From Parietichytrium sp. I65-24A (lineage: Eukaryota; Sar; Bigyra; Thraustochytrida; Thraustochytriidae), in NCBI GenBank assembly GCA_012862575.1, contig BLSF01000083.1, positions 88,480 through 152,479 on the forward strand: DNA of 64,000 nucleotides, given 5' to 3'. The notes under the pieces were generated by a model. The model saw only the letters and a list, made by a program, of their open reading frames with translations. It had not been told where the DNA came from and did not search any database. How positions within the stretch are numbered: the first letter of the stretch is position 1; every line of letters begins with the position of its first letter. A program made the translations under genes and the position numbers. Below are positions 30,085 to 40,675 of the stretch, piece by piece.

Positions 30085-32360
30085 TGTGTGTGCGCTCTCT
30101 TCTTCTCCTTCGCCACTTCCCGCCTCTCCTAGCGGCGAGAATCAATTTGGCCAGGCCAGCCGCCACTGCACAGAGCCTTTCCTTCTCTTGTCGCTCGCTT
30201 CTTCCTCGCAGCGCCGCTCGCTGATTCCCACAACGCTCTCTCTCTCTCTCTCTCTCTCTCTCTGCTCCCAAGCCTCTGCTATCTCTCCTCGCACAGTCGT
30301 TGACCAACGCCCGCTCGCTCTGTCGCTCTGTCGCTCTGTCGCTCTGTCGTTCTGTCGCTCTTCTTCCAAACTCACTCACACATCTAATACATAGCTTCCT
30401 TCCCCTCTGATCCTCTGATCCTCTCCGTTGTCCCCCTATCCCATCCTACCTGCCGCCTACTCCTCCCTTCTCCGCCCACGGGTACTCGCTGCTACGCCCT
30501 ACCTCGGCCTACTCTAGGTCTGTCTCGAACAGCCTATCCACTACTACGGCCTTGCGTCTCGAACAAAGTGGATCCTTCCGTTCCCGGACGACACAGTTCG
30601 CCGGTTTTGCCCCCGATGGACGCTCTGGATGTAGAAATGTGCTAGTCGGGGAGTGGGGTTCCTTTCGTTCCGAGGGCAGACGGCGGGTCAAAACTATGGG
30701 TTCTAGACGGCACGGGCATAAACAGCGACTATAATGTACGCGCATCCGCTTGAGTACCAGGTATTAAGATTGTAAGACTGAACCAGGGCCGAGCTTTTCA
30801 AATATTGTGCCCGAAATGAACGTAATTGGGATTCGGTTCTCGGTGGTTCATTTTGGGTTCTTCGGGGCGGTTGAGCAGGCGGTTGCATTGGCCTACCACC
30901 ACAAGTAGTTGCTCGGTAGAGCTGGGAAGGGTTGGGTTTCTGTTGTTTCTTATTCGAAAAAAGCGAAAATCCATCACCTGCATGAGGGAGGGAGATAAAA
31001 ATGCGGGTGGATGCTGCTCGCTTTTCAGAATTCAGGAGACCTTGTTTTTATTTTAAGCAGCCTATTAATTCACTGTTAAAAGTCCTCGGAGTCTGGACTC
31101 TTGGAGAAACTGAGATGAGATAACTCGGGTCGAAAATCTACATTAATTCAACAAGAGCAACTCTTTCACAACCCACTTTCACCTTCGCTTAGTGAGGGCA
31201 CCACAGCGCACTGCTTGACAGGTCAAATGGTGCCTAGTACCCCCCGCATTGCACTTTCAGTGCCACGTGGGCAGGGGAATATGCGGATGCTGAGTAATTT
31301 GGGGGTATCGTAGAATTCTTTCTGGTTTGGGACGACCGAGGTGCTTAGAAAATTAACCCTACTTATTGCATAGGAGAGTAATTATAATAAAGCCTAACAT
31401 TGAAAGATATTTTAAGTACTTTAGCAGGTGGATTCAAATTTTGATCACAGTGTATCACAGTCAGGAGTTCACTTATCTCGTAGCCTATTCGAGAGATAAC
31501 AAAGTCTACAAAGCAACTTTTATTAAAAATTCTTTTTTGCTCACGTGTTTTAGCTAGTCTAAATATTAGTGGCAACGCGGGCGAAATCTTACCAGCTTCA
31601 ATGGCAATACCATCGTTCTTGTTTTCAGAATCAAAATAGAACAGAACAGCTTGGAAGATCCAGCTGCGCGAGGATGAGAATCAAAATTCAAAAGAATTCT
31701 GCTGACTTTTGGCTCCTGAGTTCCCCAAAGCTTTTTTTCCCGGAATGAAGTGCATCGCACTGAAAATCACTTGCTGTGAAGGGCATGAGTTCCGCGATTG
31801 TTGCTTGACGAGTGAGAACGTTCAAAGCAGGCAAGAATCATCATTTGTCGTTTCGCCAAAGCCAAACGACTTTCTGTCGTGGCTTTGCCCAGAATTACAT
31901 ACACAAATTCCGAGAGCCGTCCTGCAGAACCTTTGGTGCAGCAAAAGAACCGAACCGGGGCCGAGAACCCAAGCCAAGAACTAGGGTAGGGCTTCGCGGC
32001 AAAGCCCTCTCGGTCCTTAGCACCAACAATTAATCCCACGTAGTAGTCTACCCATTACCACACATTCATTGACTGCTAGTTGTGCAGGTGGTCCTCCTAA
32101 CACGATCAGAGAACTGTTCCCCACAGCGAGTGGCTCCGGAAGTAGTGGCAAACCATAGTCTCAGCGAAGGGCGCGTCTGGCGAAAAGTGCTTAGGGGCGT
32201 GGTAAGGGGAGGGGGTAAGGACTAGTAGAGGAGACTAGCTCACGATTGTTGGTTGGAGTTCTGGGGAGCTGCTGCTGAGTGTTGCGTTGATATTGTGTGT
32301 TTGGTGTATACAGGTTGTGTCGTGCCAGGCAGAAGCGCAGACAAGAGACAGCGAGGCAGG
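30085..32360. other. Intergenic, 2.3 kb, divergent promoters
   Basis: It separates the RGG/Q-rich gene (-) and RPL9 (+). The left end is microsatellite-rich. The middle (31300-31600) is A/T-rich. No coding content was recognised. The RPL9 promoter should lie in the last few hundred bases. Confidence 0.5.
30234..30363. repeat. CT microsatellite and GCTCTGTC octamer array
   Basis: A (CT)n run of about 14 units (30236-30263) is followed by about five copies of the octamer GCTCTGTC (30316-30360), one with a C-to-T change. Both lie upstream of the RGG/Q-rich gene, on the pyrimidine-rich strand. Confidence 0.85.
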
Positions 32361-33086
32361 ATGAGGGAAATTATCAGCTCGCGTGTGGTGAAGGTGCCAG
32401 CAGGAGGTGAGTTGTTTCGTGTGGAGCGTATTGTGGCGGCGCGCGCAGTCCGGGTCAGGGAGAGATGTGTCCAATCGAGATCCCAGAGTCGATGATGATG
32501 TTGCGGTGCTCGGGAAGGGTCGTCTTGCGTGCGTGGGGCTAACAGATGTTTTGTGTAATTGTGTTATTCAGTGGAGGTCACTCTCAAGGGCCGTGTGGTC
32601 ATCGTCAAGGGACCTCGCGGTGAGAACTCCCGTGACTTCGGACACCAGAACATAGAGCTTACCAAGGTTGAGAATGGCGTCAAGGTCGTGAAATGGTTCG
32701 GCACCAAGAAGGAGCTCGCATGCATTCGTACCATCTGCGCCTCTATCACCAACATGATCACCGGAGTGACCAAGGGCTTTAGGTACAAGGTTCGTCTTGT
32801 ATATGCGCATTTCCCTATCAACGCTGTTTTGAACGGAGATAAGGAGATTGAGGTCCGCAACTTTTTAGGCCAGAAGAAGGTATTCAGAGTCAAGATGCGC
32901 GGAGACACCACGATCACAAAGTCCGGCGCTGTTAAAGATCAGCTCGAGCTTGTCGGAAACGACATTGATGATGTGTCCCAGTCCGCTGCTGACATCCAGC
33001 AGAAGTGCAAGGTCCGCAGGAAGGATATCCGTAAGTTTTTGGACGGTATCTACGTGTCCGAGGCTGGCCCTATCACTGCCGAGTAA
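32361..33086 (+). CDS. RPL9: 60S ribosomal protein L9 (uL6), two exons
   Basis: Exon 1 is 32361-32406 ([15 protein letters not shown] plus one base), the intron is 165 bp (GTGAGT donor, TTCAG acceptor) and exon 2 is 32572-33086, giving 186 aa, close to the roughly 190 aa usual for the family. The join reads [21 protein letters not shown], the conserved N-terminus of eukaryotic L9. Further matches are [40 protein letters not shown]. The protein sits near the base of the P-stalk/sarcin-ricin region of the large subunit. An early intron close to the ATG is common in ribosomal protein genes. Confidence 0.97.
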
Positions 33087-33593
33087 ACACAACAACCAAA
33101 GACGTGATTTTATCTTCTCCAAAACCTTCTTGCTTTTTTTTCTCCTGTGTTTTTTCTTCTGTGCGAAATCGCAGTCGCGAATGTCTGACTGCTCCACATT
33201 TTGCCACGGTCATTATTATTTTTCGACATTCTTTGAGTTTCCTCAAGTCCCATCACCAAATTGCTGCTCTGGCCCGGGGGGCTTCCGCGCAACGGACTTA
33301 TCGTGGACCATTAATTAATCAGTGAAAAAGAAACTTGCAACACTTGTTCGATTCAAACTTTTCGCATGGCAAAAGGAGGGAGCTGTTAGCCACGCTAACA
33401 GAAGTAAAATTTTCCACGCAGGATTTTTCTCAGCATGCCAACTTTTGCGGCTTCGTTGACGCGTGGAACGTAAGGAAAAAAAAAAAGGACACAACGGGAG
33501 CCATATCTATCGTATTTACAAACGGATTTTAATCCTTGGACGGATCTGCAAGTTGAGAACTGTTCGCCAAGCGTCGAGCGAGAGAAGTCCCTT
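33087..33593. other. Convergent gap between RPL9 and RRP41
   Basis: 507 bp holding both 3' ends, with T-rich stretches after the RPL9 stop (33126-33165) and an A-run near 33474-33488. No gene seen. Confidence 0.5.
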
Positions 33594-34444
33594 TTATTGC
33601 TCGCTGGCAAGATCAAGTGTGGAAAGAACTGTCGAGACGTGTTCGCGAACTTTGCTCTCCAGCAATTTGTTCATCGAGTGGCACCCCACCTGCACTTCCT
33701 TCATCATCTGCTCGAGCAACACGGGCGACACTCTCACTGCACTGGTTTCCATTTTCAAAGTAAGGATCTTGCTAGTTCTCGGAAGCAATGTCAATAGCAA
33801 ACGAGGCCCACCAGCGGACTCCTCGTGGTAATTGAGATCTAGGACCATGGACCCATCGAGATGCCCTACACTGCAACATGTCACGAAGTCGAGCATAGGG
33901 ATACCGGCGTGCACCAATGCTAGAGAAGTGGCGTTAATACAAGTTCCGAGGAGACTTCCGTCCGCTTGGAGAATATGAATAGTGATGTCTATCTGTGATC
34001 TTTGGAAGAGCTTGGTTTGAATTACCTGAGCAAACGTTTCTTCCACAAAGTTCTGAATCGCAACACTCTTTTTGTCGCCCGCTCTGCGGCGCCTGCGGTC
34101 ACTTGTACTAAACGCTGCTTGCGAGACTTCGCACTTAACAATTGCTCGGTCGTGAAGAGATCTGTAAACCCGTCAGTTAGTCTACTAGCGACAAATCATT
34201 TGCTTCCCAGAACGGTTGCTGCGTCTGTCTCCACCATCAAACCTCAAATTCAGAATCGGAAAACTTACTGTGATTTAAGTGCGACTTCGCGCGGGCCATA
34301 TACCGTGGCAATCACCTTCGTCAACCCCTGGGACAGCAGCACCGACCCGTCGCAACCTTCCATCACCCCAAACGCACAGTCCATCTTGCGGACTTCGTGA
34401 GCTTTGCGCCCGTCGGCACGCAGCGCCGTCACGCTTACGCTCAT
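33594..34444 (-). CDS. RRP41: Exosome complex RNase PH-type subunit RRP41/EXOSC4, two exons
   Basis: Exons 34444-34269 and 34161-33594 encode 247 aa. The 107-bp intron has a GTAAGT donor and TACAG acceptor. The start MSVSVTALRADGRKAHEVRKMDCAFGV fits the RRP41 N-terminus (RxDGRxxxExR). QGLTKVIATVYGPREVALKSQ, then QADGSLLGTCINATSLALVHAGIPM, and DLNYHEESAGGPRLLLTLLP are the typical RNase PH blocks. Length matches family members (about 245 aa). RRP41 pairs with RRP45 in the hexameric ring of the RNA exosome, which processes and degrades RNA in nucleus and cytosol. The longer open frame upstream of the chosen ATG is treated as 5' UTR. Confidence 0.94.
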
Positions 34445-35330
34445 CTTGCCGTCTTGGTCTGTTTGAATTGACTGACTCCCGTGTCTCTCCTCGTTCGAAG
34501 CTCCCGACCTGTCCGCTTTCAAGCAACGTGAAGTTCTCGTTCTCCCGCACGAACGCACCACACTCGCGCCAACCATCTAAATTCTTCTGTTCTGAATTTC
34601 TGCTCCACACACTCTCTACGCTTCCGCCAATGGCTTGCTTAGCTGCTTTCCTACCGACAGCCTACCCCTCCCCGCTCATAGGCATCAAAAATTCAAGACT
34701 CTATTAGAGCTATGGATAAGTACTCCAATAAACAAATGTTTCTTTGCGGTATTCTCAAGACTTATTTATGGTTTGACATGAGCAGGACGATAAGCTCCTC
34801 AGTGATACCCAGGTAGGAAAACATAAGGAACGAAAAGGATCAAACGGAGATGGGACTTTGTTTGAACGTTGGAGTACCTAAGCATTCGTAAGCAGTGGCA
34901 CTACTGGGAATGGGACCGTCATTAGTGAGTCGCACATTTTCGAGACGTCTTTTAGAAAGCAGTGAGCAAGGATGATGAACAAGGAAAGCAAGGAGAGGAG
35001 CACGGGCGCCGCAACTCACTCCAAACAGTCAGCACTGCTACCGACGTGAGTGAGCCTACAGTACATGCATCGTACAGGCCTAGGCCCTGCCTGGCATTTG
35101 CCTCTTGACTCTCTTGACTGTGCATTCTTTTTCATCAGACTCGAAACTTCAGAGTTGACGTAGGTAAAGGTGGGCTCCGCAAGTTGGGGAGTGACGCAGG
35201 AGCGAGAACAATCGTCGTTGAATTGGTGGATTCGAAGGGGAGGCTTGCAAGACCTGAACGGCGTGCTGTGGCTGAAAGCAAACATTGACAAAACGACAAC
35301 GCTCGAGGAATCTGGAGCAGAACGGCGAAG
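34445..35330. other. Divergent promoter region of RRP41 and kintoun-like genes
   Basis: 886 bp between two divergent start codons. No coding sequence recognised. Confidence 0.5.
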
Positions 35331-37229
35331 ATGGGGGACGATAGGCCAGCGCAAAGAATGGCGGACATGCCTGACGAGGTGTTCAATAGCTATCTTAAAG
35401 AAGCAATGGAGAAAGGTGGCTCGCAACTCAAGCTAACGCAGGCAGAACAAGACAACTTCGTCAATGCAATGAAGCAGCCGGAGTTTACGAAGCTCATGAA
35501 GGAGTACATGGACGAGATCAGCGATCCCAAGAACAGGGCTGAGCAAGAAGCTTATTTGAAACAGTTGGAAGCAGAGAACAAAGTGCCAGGTCACATGAAG
35601 CTTGTGCACCCTGTCGCTGGCTTTTGCGTCAAGGTGAAGCGCCTCGAAAGTGCATCCAAAAACAGCACTACGCTTGAAAACAAAGGCAAGCTCTTCATCA
35701 ACATTTGCTCAACCGATCAAGTTGAGCAAGCTGCGCCAAAGCGCGAAGGAGGCGGTGTTCATTGGTCTCTTCCGTATTCACTAGGACCCATGCGCCATGA
35801 AATGGACAAGAAAAATGATCCCAGCCCAACTTTCGACTTCGCCATGCATCCCAGTACGGTGGACAAGTGCAAAAAGGATGGCCGTTTCCAGAAAATGGTC
35901 ATAGATACGGCCATCAACGCGGTACAATCGCGTATAGCAGAAGTGATGCCTGGGACCGTGAAACTTGAGGCATCATCTGCGCGAGTGCTTCGCGGTGTTC
36001 CTTGCATGGGTGGCAAGCCGGCGGTTATGCAAATGAGCGTCAAGGGCTCAGCTGAGGAGCAATCAAAGCAGGATTCGGCCTTGAATTCAAAAGCTCCTCC
36101 TCAAGTCAACAAGGAAGAGAACAAACCCAAACCCACTATTATTCAAGCAATATCCTCTGCGCCTGCACCGGTCAAACCTGCAAATGAGCCTTCTTATCGC
36201 ATCGTTCATCGCGGTCAAATTGACCTCTCAGATTTCGTGAATAAAGGTTACGAAGTATCACAAAGGGCAAGCAAAAGACCGAAGGAGCTGGTTATTCGAG
36301 TTCAAGTGCCGAAGGTGAAGTCGGCAAAATATTTAGATATTGAGACTTCTGCAAATGCCTTCAAGCTTCACACTGTAGACAAGTCCATTGCAGACTACGA
36401 GCTGAACCTTGATTTGCCGTACGCTGTTGACGAAGAGAAGGGCTCAGCGAAATTTGATAAGGAAAAGCGAATCCTGGAGGTGGTATTGCCTCTAAAGCCT
36501 CTTGACAAGGAGGACTTGATTCTTCGAACTGATAGCGCTAGCGAAGAGAAAAGTGTCGCTGAAATGGATTCTAAAAACGCTGCGCCTGTTAGCGATGCGG
36601 CTCCTGGGGACACTGATTTGCCCGACTCGCCAAAAACTCATCTTGAAACAAAAAATGCTCAACTTCCACAGTCTACAGAGAAGCACGACAGATGGGTAGA
36701 GAACAAACCGGAAGATCAAGGCGCGTCAAGTGAGACTGCTTCAGAAGCGAAACAGGAGGATTTGGAGTTGGCTAGCATTTTAGCAGCAGCGCTCGAGGCG
36801 TCTAAACAGCCTCTTCCAAAGGCCGAGGACTTTGCAGAAATTCACAAACCCGAAACGCCAACACCATCGAGCACAACGGAACCCGCGACTGAAAGTGATC
36901 AGCAGGAAAACAACAATCATGAAAGTGGTTCGCAAACAGTGGCAGAGAAAGAAGAGGAATTCGCACCATCTGAGACTTTTTGTGGAAACCGGCCTGGCTA
37001 TGCATTCAAACTTGGTGCGAAAGGATTGGGTTATTACGTCGATACTCCTCCACGGCAACAAATTTATAGGAAGGACATTGCCGCTGAAAAGATGGAAGAC
37101 AAGAAGGTAAAACAAAAGGACGCTGAAAATTGCCCAGCGAATTCAAACGAAATTGTGTCCCCGCACTCGGTCCCTCAAAAAGGTAGCCGCCTAGCTCTGC
37201 AGAATAGGGAAATATTCGCTCTTGACTGA
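35331..37229 (+). CDS. DNAAF2: Kintoun/DNAAF2-like PIH1 protein, axonemal dynein assembly factor
   Basis: 632 aa, single exon. Residues about 85-240 form the PIH1 N-terminal domain (KVPGHMKLVHPVAGFCVKVK, INICSTDQVE, LPYSLGPMRHEMDK, FDFAMHPSTV, RGVPCMGG). Residues about 285-400 form a CS/p23-like beta domain opening with YRIVHRGQIDLSDF and ending EKRILEVVLPLKP. A Ser/Glu-rich linker then leads to a C-terminal FCGNRPGYAFKLGAKGLGYY segment. PIH1 plus CS with this opening is the kintoun layout; these proteins work with Hsp90/Hsp70 to preassemble axonemal dynein arms in the cytoplasm. Its presence implies a flagellated stage. The 3' third recurs at 38.5 kb, probably as an allelic contig. Confidence 0.88.
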   Translation: MGDDRPAQRMADMPDEVFNSYLKEAMEKGGSQLKLTQAEQDNFVNAMKQPEFTKLMKEYMDEISDPKNRAEQEAYLKQLEAENKVPGHMKLVHPVAGFCVKVKRLESASKNSTTLENKGKLFINICSTDQVEQAAPKREGGGVHWSLPYSLGPMRHEMDKKNDPSPTFDFAMHPSTVDKCKKDGRFQKMVIDTAINAVQSRIAEVMPGTVKLEASSARVLRGVPCMGGKPAVMQMSVKGSAEEQSKQDSALNSKAPPQVNKEENKPKPTIIQAISSAPAPVKPANEPSYRIVHRGQIDLSDFVNKGYEVSQRASKRPKELVIRVQVPKVKSAKYLDIETSANAFKLHTVDKSIADYELNLDLPYAVDEEKGSAKFDKEKRILEVVLPLKPLDKEDLILRTDSASEEKSVAEMDSKNAAPVSDAAPGDTDLPDSPKTHLETKNAQLPQSTEKHDRWVENKPEDQGASSETASEAKQEDLELASILAAALEASKQPLPKAEDFAEIHKPETPTPSSTTEPATESDQQENNNHESGSQTVAEKEEEFAPSETFCGNRPGYAFKLGAKGLGYYVDTPPRQQIYRKDIAAEKMEDKKVKQKDAENCPANSNEIVSPHSVPQKGSRLALQNREIFALD

Positions 37230-38210
37230 GTGGTCTCATCTATTACAAAAACAATCGACAAATTGACTTTGCACTCCTCTTCAATTTCTTTCTGGCAAGC
37301 TGGCTAAATCAGTTTGGTGACTTCATTCACAATTTTGAATTTATGAGTTACAATTCCATTCAGTACAGGGCTCCTCTGACCTCCTCAGTCATCGTATTCG
37401 CAGCATTTAGACAAGATGCAAAGCAGCTGTGTCATCTCTGACTGACAGTGAGTGCTAGCGCACCTTAGACATGCTTCGCGTTACTCGCCGCCCGTTTCCT
37501 GTCGCGACTGTTGCTCGTCGCTTCGTGCGCTTCTTCGTTACCTCACGATCGGCCTGCTGCGGAAACGCCGGTCGCGATATCAACTCTCCGGTTTTCTTAA
37601 CAGTTGCGGGGGGCACTTGCCTTTCCATGATCTTGCGCTTTCCAAGTACGCTCTTCCACAAACCCATCCACTGTTTCGCGTGCATCTGCGCCCTCTCGGA
37701 ATTTTCGATCACGCCCTCAAGCGTCGCAGAGGCCGTGCGTAGGCTATTTGTGGTGCGCTTAAGCGCCTCATTGAACGCAAGAACCTTCGCTGTCTCTTCG
37801 TCCAGCTGCTCGGCGCCCATCGTCTCCGCCACTCCCATATTGGCACCGCTCCAACTGTACGGACTGGCGCAAGCGCTTCGAAACTCAGCCCCGCCTCTCT
37901 GCACGGTCCTCGCGCACACTCCCTGTCTCGGCGGTTACGGCGGTTATGGCGGTTACAGCTGCCTCTGTGTGGCTTGGAGCTCTTGTTTTGGCACACTCTC
38001 ACTCCTGTCACTCCTGTCTGTCCTGTCGACCGGCACACTTTCCACTTTCCGTCTTCATTGAACAAGTTGAGTGATTGACTCATTTCATTGTTCGATTGAC
38101 ATGTGAGAACAAAGTTAGACAGCGAATAACAGCTGACGAAAAACTACTGTACTCAGTAATAGCACTGGATAGCTCTCAAGTACCTTATTTTGCTTTTTGA
38201 ATTGCCACCG
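36840..38210. repeat. Block duplicated at 38531-39892 (copy 1)
   Basis: 1371 bp covering the kintoun 3' end and the whole convergent small gene. It is nearly identical to 38531-39892. Visible differences are single-base changes (for example gcgact versus gcaact, aatcat versus aatcct, tgcacgg versus tgctcgg) and a 9-bp indel of cactcctgt near 38000. Confidence 0.95.
37455..37838 (-). CDS. Small helical protein, possibly DASH/Duo1-like
   Basis: 127 aa from the ATG at 37838 (MGVAETMGAEQLDEE); an in-frame ATG at 37919 would add 27 residues, but one of these differs between the two alleles and I take them as leader. Residues about 8-65 are predicted helical with a heptad-like pattern (AFNEALKRTTNSLRTASATLEGVIENSE) ending in QWMGLWKSVLG. 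The C-terminus is strongly basic (KKRTKRRATV...RRVTRSMSKVR). The N..L..T..SL..A...L......W..LW..VL pattern resembles Duo1 of the Dam1/DASH kinetochore ring, but this is a weak by-eye match. It converges with the kintoun-like gene, 225 bp apart. A second, identical copy lies at 39146-39529. Confidence 0.55.
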   Translation of the reverse strand: MGVAETMGAEQLDEETAKVLAFNEALKRTTNSLRTASATLEGVIENSERAQMHAKQWMGLWKSVLGKRKIMERQVPPATVKKTGELISRPAFPQQADREVTKKRTKRRATVATGNGRRVTRSMSKVR

Positions 38211-38528
38211 TAGTTAGTGTCACAGTTGGTCAGACATGGTCAGACGCTCTCTTGATTGAGAAATCAATCAACAACTTGATTCTGCTCGACAGAACATGAC
38301 AGAACGAATACGCGCTGCAGAGGCCGGGAGGACTTTGGAACAACTTTGAAAGCAGCAATTCAAGAGCTGCTCCTCCACTGCCTCTATTTAGTAAGGAGGG
38401 ATCTGGCATGCTCTTCTTTTGCGTGGTTTCAAGTGTATCAACACCCGCGTCCCGCAACTTGTTCTGAGAATGCGTTCAAAGTACCGCAACGCTTTCGGAA
38501 AGTCCAAACGCTGCGAACGCTACGAGGT
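38211..38528. other. Unique sequence ending one contig
   Basis: 318 bp following copy 1 and ending at an n. Its last 25 bases (38504-38528) recur exactly at 39937-39961, directly after the next n. No gene seen. Confidence 0.7.
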
Positions 38529-38529
38529 N
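38529..38529. other. Assembly gap marker (single n)
   Basis: One undetermined base placed exactly where sequence jumps from unique DNA to the second copy of the 36.8-38.2 kb block. Confidence 0.95.
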
Positions 38530-38530
38530 G

Positions 38531-38920
38531 ATTCACAAACCCGAAACGCCAACACCATCGAGCACAACGGAACCCGCAACTGAAAGTGATCAGCAGGAAA
38601 ACAACAATCCTGAAAGTGGTTCGCAAACAGTGGCAGAGAAAGAAGAGGAATTCGCACCATCTGAGACTTTTTGTGGAAACCGGCCTGGCTATGCATTCAA
38701 ACTTGGTGCGAAAGGATTGGGTTATTACGTCGATACTCCTCCACGGCAACAAATTTATAGGAAGGACATTGCCGCTGAAAAGATGGAAGACAAGAAGGTA
38801 AAACAAAAGGACGCTGAAAATTGCCCAGCGAATTCAAACGAAATTGTGTCCCCGCACTCGGTCCCTCAAAAAGGTAGCCGCCTAGCTCTGCAGAATAGGG
38901 AAATATTCGCTCTTGACTGA
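38531..38920 (+). pseudogene. Kintoun-like 3' fragment (duplicate, probable assembly artefact)
   Basis: It repeats the last about 130 codons of the kintoun-like gene in frame to the same stop, with one visible amino-acid change (His to Pro in the NNN-x-ESG segment). No start, PIH1 domain or promoter is present. It is probably the other allele of 36840-37229, not a separate gene. Confidence 0.8.
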
Positions 38921-39145
38921 GTGGTCTCATCTATTACAAAAACAATCGACAAATTGACTTTGCACTCCTCTTCAATTTCTTTCTGGCAAGCTGGCTAAAT
39001 CAGTTTGGTGACTTCATTCACAATTTTGAATTTATGAGTTACAATTCCATTCAGTACAGGGCTCCTCTGACCTCCTCAGTCATCGTATTCGCAGCATTTA
39101 GACAAGATGCAAAGCAGCTGTGTCATCTCTGACTGACAGTGAGTG

Positions 39146-39529
39146 CTAGCGCACCTTAGACATGCTTCGCGTTACTCGCCGCCCGTTTCCTGTCGCGACT
39201 GTTGCTCGTCGCTTCGTGCGCTTCTTCGTTACCTCACGATCGGCCTGCTGCGGAAACGCCGGTCGCGATATCAACTCTCCGGTTTTCTTAACAGTTGCGG
39301 GGGGCACTTGCCTTTCCATGATCTTGCGCTTTCCAAGTACGCTCTTCCACAAACCCATCCACTGTTTCGCGTGCATCTGCGCCCTCTCGGAATTTTCGAT
39401 CACGCCCTCAAGCGTCGCAGAGGCCGTGCGTAGGCTATTTGTGGTGCGCTTAAGCGCCTCATTGAACGCAAGAACCTTCGCTGTCTCTTCGTCCAGCTGC
39501 TCGGCGCCCATCGTCTCCGCCACTCCCAT
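39146..39529 (-). CDS. Second copy of the small Duo1-like protein (probable allele)
   Basis: It encodes the same 127-aa product as 37455-37838. The only coding-frame difference visible is upstream of the chosen start (Val versus Glu in the longer frame). It lies inside the duplicated block, so it should not be counted as a paralogue until the assembly is checked. Confidence 0.5.
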   Translation of the reverse strand: MGVAETMGAEQLDEETAKVLAFNEALKRTTNSLRTASATLEGVIENSERAQMHAKQWMGLWKSVLGKRKIMERQVPPATVKKTGELISRPAFPQQADREVTKKRTKRRATVATGNGRRVTRSMSKVR

Positions 39530-39935
39530 ATTGGCACCGCTCCAACTGTACGGACTGGCGCAAGCGCTTCGAAACTCAGCCCCGCCTCTCTGCTCGGTCC
39601 TCGCGCACACTCCCTGTCTCGGCGGTTACGGCGGTTATGGCGGTTACAGCTGCCTCTGTGTGGCTTGGAGCTCTTGTTTTGGCACACTCTCACTCCTGTC
39701 TGTCCTGTCGACCGGCACACTTTCCACTTTCCGTCTTCATTGAACAAGTTGAGTGATTGACTCATTTCATTGTTCGATTGACATGTGAGAACAAAGTTAG
39801 ACAGCGAATAACAGCTGACGAAATACTACTGTACTCAGTAATAGCACTGGATAGCTCTCAAGTACCTTATTTTGCTTTTTGAATTGCCACCGATGGCTAA
39901 TTAGCACGAGATAGTAAAGAATTCCAGAATCATTG

Positions 39936-39936
39936 N
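39936..39936. other. Assembly gap marker (single n)
   Basis: The undetermined base is followed by ccaaacgctgcgaacg..., the same 25 bases that end the contig before 38529. This indicates that the sequences left of 38529 and right of 39936 join directly. Confidence 0.95.
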
Positions 39937-40675
39937 CCAAACGCTGCGAACGCTACGAGGTCTGCGAACTGCGAAGCGAGTATCCAGGAGATGCCAGGAG
40001 CGAATTGGCCAAGTTGTTCATGTTCATTGTTATCAACATCATCGAGGCTCACAGTCAACTGGTAAACCAAACTGACCTCACCTCATCTCACCTCCGCGAT
40101 GCACTCGAGCGATACGTCAGCGCCTCTGTGAATCAATCAATCAAGCGATCAAGGATGATCAAGGCCAGAGACAGTGTCAGTACTACTTGAAAGCCTCATA
40201 ATACCACCCAGCGCCACTCTAAGCTCGTCATTGAGAATTTTCTCCCCGCACTGGAAGCACGATACCTCAACCTTCCCTTCTAGCATCATTTAAAGCGCGT
40301 CATGGGACCGGCACAGTTATCGTGCATGTATTCATCGGCGGGCATACAGTCTTAGCTCTACTGCAGAGAGAGAGCAAGGATATGGACTCTATCAATTGCC
40401 CTAAGTAATCTTATATCTCCCAGGATCAAGATACATCACAAGTTTGAGAATTGCCATTTGACACATCACTTCGCTGTGGACGTACTACGGAGTGCGCGAG
40501 TGAGTGCGCGCGTTGGGGCAAGTCCGTCGTACGATTGAGGACGACAAAGCAGGTTGCTTCCGCGGTTTTGTGAGATCTACCTTTGATCGTGGCAAAGCGC
40601 ACAGCTCATCAAGCTGCTCGGCAGCCAGAAAGCCTCGCTCGAAGCTCAGGTGAGAAGCGAGGCGAGCCGCTCAAG
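39937..40675. other. Promoter region of the CD36-like gene
   Basis: About 740 bp without a supported gene, upstream of a plus-strand gene. A short GA run lies near 40363-40373. Confidence 0.45.

Larger units (their letters stand above)
38531..39892. repeat. Block duplicated from 36840-38210 (copy 2, probable allelic contig)
   Basis: 1362 bp, nearly identical to 36840-38210 in the same orientation, with n at 38529 on its left and n at 39936 on its right after 43 bases of sequence not found in copy 1. Because it is bordered by n on both sides while the outer flanks overlap each other by 25 bp, it is best read as an alternative haplotype contig inserted by scaffolding. Confidence 0.85.

Noticed and set aside
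38531-39892. Genuine segmental duplication with paralogous genes
   Set aside because: Both borders coincide with n, and the outer flanks overlap by 25 bp, which fits a scaffolding error better.
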